The translations under genes were made by a program, and so were the position numbers. Positions 17,300 to 25,049 of a stretch of 40,808 bases of DNA are shown here, in pieces (the first letter of the stretch is position 1; every line of letters starts with the position of its first letter). The stretch is from assembly GCA_031258005.1 (NCBI GenBank), contig JAIRNP010000036.1, positions 1 through 40,808 of the forward strand, given 5' to 3'. The notes under the pieces were generated by a model that did not search any database, was not told the DNA's origin, and saw only the letters and a program-made list of their open reading frames with translations. This DNA comes from Treponema sp. (GTDB taxonomy: Bacteria > Spirochaetota > Spirochaetia > Treponematales > Breznakiellaceae).

Positions 17300-18469
17300 T
17301 TAATCCCCGATGCTATCCAGAGCCTCCCGGGCCAGGGTATGGATGCCGCTAGTCCAGTTATGGGCAAGCACCTGCTGGAGGACCGGTTCCCCTACGGCTT
17401 GACCCGTAGCGCCTAAAGCAGGCAGCAAGGCCCGAAGAAACCGCTCATCCTGCGGGGTCAAAATGCCTCTTTCTAAGCTATTGTTTATCAGAGCAATGAA
17501 GAAAACCAGTAGGTTTGCCGCATCTTCAGTACCGATTTTCGATAAAGCCCCTATGGCGCCGATCCGTTCTTCTTCATCAACCCCTCTCATATAGGATCGT
17601 TCCAACAGAGGATACACCGTTTCATCTTCGATCCCATACCGCCGGATCATATCAATGGCGAGTTTACGCATACTCGCCAAATCTCTTCGCTGCTGGGGGG
17701 CATTCGTCGACCCCCTCCAGCCTTCATAGAGGGCGGCCAAAGCAGCCTGTGCCTTTGACTCATCGGCAATCTCGGATTCCTCCAGGGACCTGAGGGCAAG
17801 ATACTTATAGATGTAGGCATAACCGGGTCTATGGATTACATCGATCAATGCCTCAGAGGGGTCCTCCGCAATGAGGGGCAAGGAGGTTTCCGCTTGGTTC
17901 CTCACCCATTGGGAATACCAGCCATGAGCCGCAAAAAACACCGGCAGATACCCCGTCGGATCCTTGTAATTTTCCAGTGAAAGGATCGCCCCATAGGCAA
18001 TGCGTTCCCCGGATATCCGATTGGAGCTCGGTTCTGCATTGGTATCCAGCAGGGTCTGCACTACTTGGGGAAGTAAATCAGTGGCTCCCACTTTACCCAA
18101 GGCAATAAGGGCATCCGACTTGACCAAAGGATTGCGGAAAACCTGTACTGCCTTCCAGAGATCCTGCCCTGCTTCGGTATATTGAGCCTCACTCAATTGA
18201 TCCGTAATGAGCCTCGCACACTCATCTGCCGCATCCACTTCCTGGTTATCCCTGATGTTAGGATATACCCTGAGGAGACGGCTCAAGGCCGAAGCATAAA
18301 AAGAAGCAGAATCCTCTAATTCTGCATCCCGTACGATCCGCAATATACTCAGCTGATCAGCAACGGTAAGGGCGTTGTTGAGTTCATTGGTGTAAAACTC
18401 CAATGCTTCCTCAGCAAAGGCGGTCAGTGTGATAAAATTGACTAATAAAAGTATGCTATATCGTTTCAT
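17300..18469 (-). CDS. Exported HEAT-repeat-like protein
   Basis: This encodes 389 residues. The signal peptide is MKRYSILLLVNFITLTAFA followed by EEALEF, so export to the periplasm is likely. The rest is almost all helical and contains repeated units of the HEAT type: LVKSDALIALGKVGATDLLPQVVQTLLD, later ERIGAIGALSKIGTEDAANLLVFFI, and RALLPALGATGQAVGEPVLQQVL. Such solenoids serve as binding scaffolds. No catalytic motif is visible and no precise function can be given. The gene stands alone between hairpins. No clear Shine-Dalgarno sequence precedes ATG 18469, and the candidate promoter is very close (see next entry). Confidence 0.75.
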   Translation of the reverse strand: MKRYSILLLVNFITLTAFAEEALEFYTNELNNALTVADQLSILRIVRDAELEDSASFYASALSRLLRVYPNIRDNQEVDAADECARLITDQLSEAQYTEAGQDLWKAVQVFRNPLVKSDALIALGKVGATDLLPQVVQTLLDTNAEPSSNRISGERIAYGAILSLENYKDPTGYLPVFFAAHGWYSQWVRNQAETSLPLIAEDPSEALIDVIHRPGYAYIYKYLALRSLEESEIADESKAQAALAALYEGWRGSTNAPQQRRDLASMRKLAIDMIRRYGIEDETVYPLLERSYMRGVDEEERIGAIGALSKIGTEDAANLLVFFIALINNSLERGILTPQDERFLRALLPALGATGQAVGEPVLQQVLAHNWTSGIHTLAREALDSIGD

Positions 18470-18477
18470 AGTATCAT

Positions 18478-18505
18478 CTTATAATACAATCTCTTACCTT
18501 TGCAA
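18478..18505 (-). promoter_or_regulatory. Candidate promoter of the HEAT-like gene
   Basis: On the minus strand TTGCAA (18500-18505), a 16-base spacer, and TATAAG (18478-18483). The expected start point is only about two bases ahead of the ATG at 18469, which again suggests a leaderless or nearly leaderless message. The match to consensus is moderate. Confidence 0.35.
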
Positions 18506-18541
18506 CTGGTTTTTAGTAAATGTTCCTTCTTTAATGCGGTT

Positions 18542-18583
18542 GTTTCAAAGGGTTGCCTTTTGAAACCCTACCCTTATGGGTTT
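18542..18583. repeat. Nested inverted repeats between divergent genes
   Basis: GTTTCAAA (18542-18549) pairs with TTTGAAAC (18559-18566), and the second arm overlaps an AAACCC (18563-18568) that pairs with GGGTTT (18578-18583). The two stems are mutually exclusive. They lie between the divergent HEAT-like and YqiJ/NfeD-like genes and could be an operator or the remnant of a mobile hairpin. Confidence 0.4.
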
Positions 18584-18631
18584 AAGCGTACTTTTTTGAG
18601 CTAAAATACCCTAAGGGAAGGTGCAACTACC

Positions 18632-18660
18632 TTGCAATATACCAAAAACCAGCGGATACT
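18632..18660 (+). promoter_or_regulatory. Candidate promoter of the flotillin operon
   Basis: TTGCAA (18632-18637), a 17-base spacer, and GATACT (18655-18660). Transcription would begin near 18667, about five bases before ATG 18672, leaving no room for a Shine-Dalgarno sequence. The boxes are acceptable but not perfect. Confidence 0.4.
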
Positions 18661-18671
18661 TAACAAAGATT

Positions 18672-19283
18672 ATGGAACCCCTTCTTATCATCTATGGAGC
18701 GCTCTCCTTATTCGGCGTGGGTATTACGGTAGCGGATTTTTTCGGCATCCTTGACCAGAAAGGAACCGATGAGGGGGATCCAGGAGAACCGGTACAGGAG
18801 GGGGAGGTGTCCGATGAGGCAGATCCTAGTTCCCCGGGAGGTTCATGGTTAGCTCCAGGGGATACGGGGATTCAGGTCCTTACCAAGATATTGGGATGCC
18901 TCAGGGCCGGGGTTTATTTTTCTTTAGGAGCCGGTCCTACGGGCTTGTTCGCACTGTTTTTGGGGCATACCCCGGGTAAAAGCCTTCTCTGGAGTGCTGG
19001 GGTTGGCGCGGGTATCCTCCTTATGGCTCATTTTTTGCGGAAACTGGTACGCCGGGACCTGGATTCATCCCTTAAACCGGGTGAATTTATCATGGAAAAG
19101 GCGCTAATTACCGTACCGGTGGCGCCAGGCGCAGGGGGCAAGGCAGTGGTGCGGCAATTTGGCAAGGAAACAGAACTCTATGTGCGATCCAAAGATCCCC
19201 GGGCTTGTTTTGCCAAGGGAACGGAGGTCCAGATCGTTGATTTCGATGAAAGCTGGTATTATGTCATAGGCGGCGGCACATAG
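18672..19283 (+). CDS. YqiJ/NfeD-like membrane protein of the flotillin operon
   Basis: This encodes 203 residues from ATG 18672; a GTG at 18621 would add 17 residues but has no properly spaced ribosome binding site. The first helix (MEPLLIIYGALSLFGVGITVADFFG) is followed by an acidic, proline-rich loop. Two to three more helices are visible at about residues 80-135. The C-terminal soluble part (ALITVPVAPGAGGKAVVRQFGKETELYVRSKD, then GTEVQIVDFDESWYYV) has the pattern of the OB-fold end of NfeD/YqiJ proteins. Such proteins are encoded next to flotillins and are thought to help organise them. The two SPFH genes directly downstream make this a YqiJ-YqiK-like operon. Function is assigned by context as well as pattern. 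Confidence 0.75.
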   Translation: MEPLLIIYGALSLFGVGITVADFFGILDQKGTDEGDPGEPVQEGEVSDEADPSSPGGSWLAPGDTGIQVLTKILGCLRAGVYFSLGAGPTGLFALFLGHTPGKSLLWSAGVGAGILLMAHFLRKLVRRDLDSSLKPGEFIMEKALITVPVAPGAGGKAVVRQFGKETELYVRSKDPRACFAKGTEVQIVDFDESWYYVIGGGT

Positions 19284-19373
19284 CCGTGGGTTGCAGAAGG
19301 GCGCTCATCGAAAGGAAACTGTCTACTTGATAAGGGGCATAGGTCCTGACTACTATCGAAAGAAGGGGGGAAA

Positions 19374-20684
19374 ATGTATATCACTTTCAGTAACCTCGCC
19401 CAGGGGCTTATCTTTGGAGGCTTGGGGATAGGGGCGTTTATAGTGCTTATCGGGATAATCAAGTCTTGTATCCATGTGAGTCATCCAGACCGGATCCTGG
19501 TGATTACCGGTAAAAAGACCAAGCGTCATGGCCGTACCTTCGGGTTTTCGGTAAACCGGGGACGGGCCTTAGTGATCCCCTATTTCCAGGCGCTGGGCTC
19601 CCTGGACTTGGATGTGTTTCCTATTGTGGTTCGGATTGAGGGGGTAAATAGCGCCAATGGTATCACCGTGGGAGCGGATGCTACGGCCTGTGTTTGTATT
19701 GACGACGACGATGAAGCGATGCTGTACAGTGCGGTGGAACGGCTCATGGGTAAAAATACCAAGCAGATCCACGACCAAGTGCAGCAAACCTTGGTGGGTA
19801 ATTTCCGGGGGGCCCTGAACAAAGCTACCCCGCTTCAGGCTATCGGCATGGAAGATGCCGGGGAACCTGGGGATGAGGGGACTATGGGTGAGCGGGCCCA
19901 GTTCCGGGCGGAACTCCTCTCGGACATCAACTCGGATCTCCGCTCTTTTGGGATGAAGGTGGTTTCCGTTTCTTTACAGAAAATTTGGGATACTTCTAAT
20001 TATATTGCCAATCTTGCCCAGAAAACCCTGGCGGAGAAGCGCCGGCAGGTGGAAATCGAAGAATCACGCCTGCGGGCCATTGCAGAACAGGCGGAAAGCG
20101 ATGGGCATAAACGGATTGCCGTGGCGAAACATCAGGCTGATGAGGCCATCATTGCCGCCCGGCAGGAGCTTGAGGTATACCGCCGGGAAGCCGCAGGGCT
20201 TATCAAAGAGGCGAAATTCAAGGCCGACCAGGCGATAGCGGAAGCGGCCAATTCCGGGGAAGCCGCGGTACAAGCTATGCTGGTGGAATTACAGAAACTC
20301 AAGAACCGCACCGCGGTTACCCTGGAAGCAGAGGCTCGGGAAGAAGAAGCCCGGATCATTGCTTTCGGAGAACGGGCCGCTGTAGAGATTCTCCAATCCA
20401 CCCGCAACGATATACTCAAGAAGAAGGCGGAACTTCTGGCCCGGTACGGCGATGATGCCTCCAGCGTCATATTCCTTAAGCAGAAATTGCCGTTACTCTT
20501 TGAGCACTACATGGCCGCCACTGCTGCTGCTTCGGTGGATACCTATATCGTCATGGACGATGAGGAGGGCTTTTCCGGCGCGGTAAACCGGGGTCCTCGG
20601 GCTTTTGCGGATTTTCTTAAGACCTTCACCGAAGCCCTGGGGGTGGATGTGAAGACCCTGGCCATGCCTGGAGGTTCTCTATGA
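19374..20684 (+). CDS. Flotillin-like SPFH protein, first copy
   Basis: This encodes 436 residues, with AAGGGGGG before ATG 19374. One N-terminal membrane helix (about residues 9-33) is followed by the SPFH entry (HPDRILVITGKKTKRHGRTFGFSVNRGRALVIPYFQALGSLDLDVFPI), much as in YqiK/flotillin proteins. A long alanine/glutamate-rich coiled coil runs from about residue 215 to 345 (LAEKRRQVEIEESRLRAIAEQAESDGHKRIAVAKHQADEA). The C-terminal region ends with a short hydrophobic part. Flotillins form large membrane-bound cages that gather particular proteins and lipids. It overlaps the next flotillin gene by four bases, so the two are probably made in equal amounts. Confidence 0.85.
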   Translation: MYITFSNLAQGLIFGGLGIGAFIVLIGIIKSCIHVSHPDRILVITGKKTKRHGRTFGFSVNRGRALVIPYFQALGSLDLDVFPIVVRIEGVNSANGITVGADATACVCIDDDDEAMLYSAVERLMGKNTKQIHDQVQQTLVGNFRGALNKATPLQAIGMEDAGEPGDEGTMGERAQFRAELLSDINSDLRSFGMKVVSVSLQKIWDTSNYIANLAQKTLAEKRRQVEIEESRLRAIAEQAESDGHKRIAVAKHQADEAIIAARQELEVYRREAAGLIKEAKFKADQAIAEAANSGEAAVQAMLVELQKLKNRTAVTLEAEAREEEARIIAFGERAAVEILQSTRNDILKKKAELLARYGDDASSVIFLKQKLPLLFEHYMAATAAASVDTYIVMDDEEGFSGAVNRGPRAFADFLKTFTEALGVDVKTLAMPGGSL

Positions 20685-21925
20685 TAATCTTTATCGCGGT
20701 TCTCGGCAGTTTGGTGGGGATTACGATCCTTATTCAACTCCTCACCAATATGAAAATCGTCGGTGGTAATGAATTAGGGGTGATTACCGGTTCAGGAAAG
20801 CCCAAAGGGTTTCGTACCTTTTCTGGAGGCCGGGCCTTTATTATTCCCGTCCTGCAGCGGTTTAGTAAATTCGATCTTACCCCTATTACTATAGAAGTAG
20901 TGGTGGATTCTGCCATTGCCGCAGGGATCGTGCCCCTCAACGTCAAAGCTACGGTCTCCTTTGCCATTGCAGGGAACGAAGCAGGGCGGTCCCATGCCGT
21001 TACCCGGATCCTGGATTTGGCGGCTAACCGGGAAAAACTGGCTACAATAGCCGGGGATGTGATTGAAGGGCATCTGAGGGACTCCATCGCCAGCATGACT
21101 CCGGAACAGGTGATGAAGGACAAGGATACCCTGGTAGCGAAGATGATCCATGTCTGTAAAAGCGACCTGGAAAACCTCGGCTTGGAAATTACCACCATGA
21201 ATATTGCGGATGTAGACGACCATCGTTTACCCGGAGTCGAGGAACCGGATCTCTATATTGCCCTGTTGAAGCGGATCCAGTCGGCCCATGCAGAGACTAA
21301 GGCTCGGGAAGCTCAGGCAGAAGCCAAGGCTGCGGCAGCGGAACAAGCCGAGGCCCGGCGGGGCGAAACCGAGGTTAAGCATCTCAGGAATGAATTGGAG
21401 CAACTTAAAGCGGAAGTCCGGGTCAGCTTGGCCGAGGAAACCCAGCGGCAAACGGTGGGGGTCGAACAGGCAGCGGCCAATGCCCGGGCCCGGGTTGCGG
21501 GGATTACTGCGGAGCTGGAAGCGGAAAAACAGAACATCGCCCTGCTTAAGAACCGGTACCAGGCGGAAATCATAACCCCTGCGCTGGCAACCCGGGACAA
21601 GGCCATCCTCAAGGCCAAGGCCGAGGTTTCAGGCTGGTATGAAGTGGCCCAGGCTGAAATAGAACAGCTTGAAGTTACCCTTAAAACCATGAAAGAGGCG
21701 CAAGGAGAGGCCCGCCGGGTATGGCTCATCGATAATTTTGAAGCCCTCTTTGCGCCATTCGCCCAAACCCTCACGCATTACCCGGCAGGCCGCATTTCGG
21801 TGATTACCGGAGCCGGTGGAACCGATAAGACCCCCCTTTCGGCAATCCATCCCAATGCCTTTGCATCGGCCCGGAATGACCTGATTGCCGGGGCTTTAAC
21901 GGACCTCCCGGAAAAAAAGCCCTAG
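20681..21925 (+). CDS. Flotillin-like SPFH protein, second copy
   Basis: This encodes 414 residues. The ATG at 20681 overlaps the previous stop (ATGA) and has GGAGG 6 bases upstream. One N-terminal membrane helix (residues 2-22) is followed by GGNELGVITGSGKPKGFRTFSGGRAFIIPVLQRFSKFDLTPITIEV. This aligns visibly with the same part of the first copy (VITGKKTKRHGRTFGFSVNRGRALVIPYFQALGSLDLD). A coiled coil spans about residues 200-350 and is rich in Ala, Glu and Arg. The two copies differ clearly in the middle, so they are old paralogues that could assemble into one hetero-oligomeric cage. The gene ends 5 bases before a terminator shared with pheS. Confidence 0.85.
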   Translation: MIIFIAVLGSLVGITILIQLLTNMKIVGGNELGVITGSGKPKGFRTFSGGRAFIIPVLQRFSKFDLTPITIEVVVDSAIAAGIVPLNVKATVSFAIAGNEAGRSHAVTRILDLAANREKLATIAGDVIEGHLRDSIASMTPEQVMKDKDTLVAKMIHVCKSDLENLGLEITTMNIADVDDHRLPGVEEPDLYIALLKRIQSAHAETKAREAQAEAKAAAAEQAEARRGETEVKHLRNELEQLKAEVRVSLAEETQRQTVGVEQAAANARARVAGITAELEAEKQNIALLKNRYQAEIITPALATRDKAILKAKAEVSGWYEVAQAEIEQLEVTLKTMKEAQGEARRVWLIDNFEALFAPFAQTLTHYPAGRISVITGAGGTDKTPLSAIHPNAFASARNDLIAGALTDLPEKKP

Positions 21926-21930
21926 CCCGT

Positions 21931-21955
21931 GCAATACCGGGGGTGCCGGTACTGC
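21931..21955. terminator. Bidirectional hairpin between the flotillin operon and pheS
   Basis: TACCGG (21935-21940) pairs with CCGGTA (21946-21951) across a 5-base loop, extended by GCA (21931-21933) and TGC (21953-21955) past one mismatch. It fills the 29-base gap between two convergent genes and touches the pheS stop codon. No T-run is present on either side. Confidence 0.5.
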
Positions 21956-23562
21956 TATTCTGCCTGGGGGGTATTCCGCCGGAGCCGCACCTGTTCCAGA
22001 TCATAACTGAACAGATCCCGCAGATCCTTAAGCCCCAGGGTCATGAGGGCCATTCGGTCTATGCCCAGACCCCAGGCCGCTACCGGGACCTGTACCCCCA
22101 AGGATGCGGTTACCTCAGAACGGAATATCCCTGAACCCCCCAGTTCAAACCAGCCTAAGACCGGATGCTTGATGTGGACCTCCACCGAAGGCTCGGTAAA
22201 GGGAAAGTACCCGGGAACGTACTTTACTTCCTTGGCCCCAGCCACTTCGAGGGCGAACATTTCCAGGAAGCCCAAGAGGGTCTTGAGATTTACCCCTTCT
22301 CCCAGGACGATTCCTTCGGTCTGATAGAAGTCTGAAAGGTGGGTAGCATCGACCCGGTCATAGCGAAAACAACGGACAATACCGAAGTACTTACCGGGGA
22401 TTTTTGCCTGCGGGAGGGTTTTGGCGGAAAGTACCGTCCCTTGGCTGCGGAGTATGAGCCGCCGGGTAAACGCCCGGTCAAAGGTATAGTTCCACCCTCG
22501 GCTTCCGGTCTTACCGCCGTTTTCATGAGCCGCAGCTACCTGGCTCAGCCACGGTTCGGCGATAGCTGCCGCATGGGTGGGCGCGGCTAGGTGATAGACA
22601 TCGTGAATGTCCCGGGCCGAATGAAACTGGGGCATAAAAAGGGCATCCGAATTCCAGAATTCCGTTTCCACCAAAGGACCGTCGAATTCTTCAAATCCCA
22701 GAGATACCAGTTTATCTTTTACCTCTTCGAGAAATTGGGCATAGGGATTGGTCCTCCCCACTATGAGCCGGGCTGGGGGAACCTGCATATTATAAGAACG
22801 GAAGGATTTTCCCTTCCACGTACCCTGGACGAGCATTTCCGGGGTGAGCGTGCCAATTTCATCTCCGGTGATTCCTGCGGCTTCTAAGGCCCGGGCCAGG
22901 GCGTCCCGGTTGGTCGAATCCTGCATGTCCGTGGTAAAGCCGAAGAACACCCGTTCCCGGTCTATTTCCCGGAAGGCCGAAGCTGCGGCGCCCCGTTTTT
23001 TAGCCAGACCCTTCATGAGGGTCTGTTCCGCCTCGGATAAATCAGTCCAGGGAAGTAATCCTTCTGGTGTATTTGCGGCTTTCGTTAAAAGCCCCCGAAC
23101 CAGGGAAAAATAGTCCGCTGCCTTACCCATAGCTTTGAGGGGTTCCAAAACCAGAACCCCTTTGTTTTCATCCATGCCTAGTACGCCCAGCTTGGAGAGG
23201 GTGCCAAAAGCGCTCCCCGCGGTTTTCGTATCCAGTCCCAGGGTGCGGGCAATCTCCGGGAGCCCTGAACTCTGAGGAGAAGAGCCCTTGCGGACCAGCT
23301 CAAGGAGCCGCTCTTCAGGGGTGCCCTTTTCCTTCCATTCCCGGCCCAAGCCGGTCAGTTCAAAGAACACCCGGGTTTCCCTGCAGATTTCCGCCACAAT
23401 ACCCTTGCCTTGAAGCCATGACAGGGCCTGATTCCCGTTACCGGGCTTAAGATTGAGTTCAGCCTCCACCTTTTCGATAGTCAGTTCATCCCCCCGAGTA
23501 TAATGGCGGATGATCTTGACCTCCAGAGGATGTAAGTTCTTCACCATGCTTTGCATATCCAT
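21955..23562 (-). CDS. pheS: Phenylalanyl-tRNA synthetase alpha subunit, archaeal/eukaryotic type
   Basis: This encodes 535 residues, much longer than the roughly 330-350 of ordinary bacterial PheS. The extra N-terminal part (residues 1 to about 190) carries winged-helix-like segments (LHPLEVKIIRHYTRGDELTIEKVEAEL, then a second near residue 105), as in archaeal and eukaryotic alpha subunits. The class II core has motif 1 around EEVKDKLVSLGFEEFDGPLVE, motif 2 FRYDRVDATHLSDFYQTEG, and motif 3 GLGIDRMAL. It attaches phenylalanine to its tRNA in an alpha2-beta2 enzyme. Spirochetes are known to carry this archaeal-type enzyme. The beta gene (pheT) is not adjacent. The start ATG 23562 has AAGGAACAGG ahead of it; Met6 is an alternative. 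Confidence 0.93.
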   Translation of the reverse strand: MDMQSMVKNLHPLEVKIIRHYTRGDELTIEKVEAELNLKPGNGNQALSWLQGKGIVAEICRETRVFFELTGLGREWKEKGTPEERLLELVRKGSSPQSSGLPEIARTLGLDTKTAGSAFGTLSKLGVLGMDENKGVLVLEPLKAMGKAADYFSLVRGLLTKAANTPEGLLPWTDLSEAEQTLMKGLAKKRGAAASAFREIDRERVFFGFTTDMQDSTNRDALARALEAAGITGDEIGTLTPEMLVQGTWKGKSFRSYNMQVPPARLIVGRTNPYAQFLEEVKDKLVSLGFEEFDGPLVETEFWNSDALFMPQFHSARDIHDVYHLAAPTHAAAIAEPWLSQVAAAHENGGKTGSRGWNYTFDRAFTRRLILRSQGTVLSAKTLPQAKIPGKYFGIVRCFRYDRVDATHLSDFYQTEGIVLGEGVNLKTLLGFLEMFALEVAGAKEVKYVPGYFPFTEPSVEVHIKHPVLGWFELGGSGIFRSEVTASLGVQVPVAAWGLGIDRMALMTLGLKDLRDLFSYDLEQVRLRRNTPQAE

Positions 23563-23759
23563 GATTTACCTGTTCCTTCGTATGGGGAGGGTATCACCTT
23601 TCGGATAGTTTGAGAAGGGATGCTTCAGGGCAACCCAGGGCTCCTGCAGGTAAAAATGTAATGCCCCATAATGAACACACCAACGGACTGATACGGCAGT
23701 ATCCACCCAAAGGGACTTCATGTGAGAAGCTGACCCAAAGGCAACCTGACCGGATTGTT

Positions 23760-23780
23760 GAAAAAACTACTCGTTTTTTC
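23760..23780. repeat. Perfect A/T-rich hairpin upstream of pheS
   Basis: GAAAAAAC (23760-23767) and GTTTTTTC (23773-23780) flank TACTC. On either strand the 3' arm provides a run of six T residues, so it could work as a terminator in both directions, 198 bases ahead of the pheS start codon. Confidence 0.5.
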
Positions 23781-23835
23781 GCTTGTGCCGGACATTTTGG
23801 GGAAATCCCGATCCCCCCCGTGAACCGGCGTACCA

Positions 23836-23984
23836 TAACGTGAGTTCAATGGAATCCGCGAAGGAACGCTCATTTCAGCGAATTATTCGAATAAATTCGC
23901 GTAATTGCGAACTAAAGTTCGGCAAACTAAAGTTCGGCGAACTAAAGTCAGGCGGGCTTTTTTCTCTCTGTCGAACTCACGTTA
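23836..23984. mobile_element. MITE-like element with 12-bp terminal inverted repeats
   Basis: TAACGTGAGTTC (23836-23847) and GAACTCACGTTA (23973-23984) are perfect inverted repeats 149 bases apart from end to end. The interior has dyads and tandem repeats but no gene. The core AACGTGAGTT occurs once more in the window at 38691-38700, also in a gene-free stretch. No transposase that would recognise these ends is known from the window, and target-site duplications are not clear, so the mobile nature is inference. Confidence 0.35.
23908..23952. repeat. Three tandem 15-bp repeats with an internal dyad
   Basis: CGAACTAAAGTTCGG (23908-23922), CAAACTAAAGTTCGG (23923-23937) and CGAACTAAAGTCAGG (23938-23952). 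The first copy is itself a hairpin, CGAAC-TAAA-GTTCG. The copies sit inside the MITE-like stretch. Confidence 0.75.
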
Positions 23985-24080
23985 CCCGTGGTTGATCCTG
24001 GCGATTATGACGAAATTTGGGCGCTTGGGCTTTATTGGGGAGTCAGAAACAGCAATTTAGCTGAGGTTCCTTGTTTAGCC

Positions 24081-25028
24081 CTATGCCGGGGGAAGGGAAT
24101 CCTTAAAAAGCGGGGTGGAGATGTACCGGTCTCCCATGTCCGGCAGGAGGACGACAATGTTTTTCCCGTGGCTTTCCGGGCGTTTCGCCGCCTCAATAGC
24201 GGCCCAGGCCGCGGCGCCGGAAGAAGTTCCTACCAGGATACCCTCCCGGCGGGCAATTTCTCTGCCTGTGGTAAAAGCATCGGCATCCTTCACCCTGATA
24301 ACCTCATCATAGATGCCGGTATTTAATACCGCCGGAATGAAACCCGCGCCTATGCCCTGAATCCGGTGATGCCCGCTTCTTCCCTCGGATAAAAAAGGAG
24401 AACCCTCGGGTTCCACGGCGATGATCTTTATATGGGGATTCCGGGATTTGAGGAATTCCCCGATTCCGGTGATGGTTCCCCCCGTACCAACACCGGCAAC
24501 AAAAATGTCTACCTTGCCATCGGTTTGCCGCCATATTTCCGGGCCTGTGGAGGCAAAGTGAACCGCGGGATTTGCGGGATTTATAAACTGCCCGGGGATA
24601 AAGCTGCGGGGGGTTTTCTCCGCCAGCTTTTCCGATTTGGCGATGGCCCCCTTGATTCCCTGGGCTCCATCGGTCAGGATCAATTCCGCCCCATAGGCCA
24701 GGAGGAGGTTCCGGTGTTCCGGGCTGGTGGAATCGGGCATGACAAGGATAAGCCGGTAGCCCTTATACGCGGCCACCGCCGCGAGGCCTATACCCGTGTT
24801 GCCGCTGGTGGGTTCAATGATGATATCCCCGGGTTTAAGGAGCCCCTTTCCCTCCGCATCCTCGATCATGGATTTGGCGATCCGGTCTTTAACGCTCCCC
24901 GCAGGGTTATAACATTCCAGCTTTCCCAGAAGCCGCGCCGGGAGGCCGTAAATTTGTTCCAGTTGGGTCAGTTCCAGAATGGGAGTATCCCCTATCAATT
25001 CCATTAGATTGGTTTTAATATCAGCCAT
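24081..25028 (-). CDS. cysK: Cysteine synthase (O-acetylserine sulfhydrylase)
   Basis: This encodes 315 residues, with AAAGGCGG before ATG 25028. The PLP lysine is in NPAGSVKDR, the phosphate-binding loop is GVGTGGTITG, and the substrate loop is PTSGNTGIG. The C-terminal GTSSGAAAWAA completes the CysK pattern. It makes cysteine from O-acetylserine and sulfide. It is the last gene of an operon that starts with two dehydratases and continues with an anion/sulfonate-type importer. The incoming compound may therefore supply sulfur for cysteine. A CysM-like preference for thiosulfate cannot be excluded from the sequence alone. Confidence 0.92.
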   Translation of the reverse strand: MADIKTNLMELIGDTPILELTQLEQIYGLPARLLGKLECYNPAGSVKDRIAKSMIEDAEGKGLLKPGDIIIEPTSGNTGIGLAAVAAYKGYRLILVMPDSTSPEHRNLLLAYGAELILTDGAQGIKGAIAKSEKLAEKTPRSFIPGQFINPANPAVHFASTGPEIWRQTDGKVDIFVAGVGTGGTITGIGEFLKSRNPHIKIIAVEPEGSPFLSEGRSGHHRIQGIGAGFIPAVLNTGIYDEVIRVKDADAFTTGREIARREGILVGTSSGAAAWAAIEAAKRPESHGKNIVVLLPDMGDRYISTPLFKDSLPPA

Positions 25029-25049
25029 AGTAATTCCGCCTTTATGGTG

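Larger units (their letters stand above)
23563..24080. other. 518-base gene-free stretch between cysK and pheS
   Basis: No open frame here resembles a protein I recognise. The left 270 bases next to pheS contain a perfect 8-bp hairpin (23760-23780) and probably the pheS leader. The right part is dense in small repeats: a 12-bp inverted repeat at the edges of 23836-23984, a dyad around TATTCGAATA (23885-23894), and three 15-bp tandem repeats (23908-23952). No T-box or Phe-rich leader peptide was seen. Confidence 0.6.

Noticed and set aside
23594-23836. 80-codon minus-strand frame ahead of pheS
   Set aside because: Composition is rich in Cys, Gly, Ser and Pro. There is no ribosome binding site and no family resemblance, and it spans an obvious hairpin.
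23563-23840. T-box or Phe-rich leader peptide controlling pheS
   Set aside because: No AGGGTGGNACCGCG-like segment and no short frame with clustered Phe codons were found.
23908-23952. CRISPR-like array
   Set aside because: The 15-bp units abut directly without spacers and are too short.
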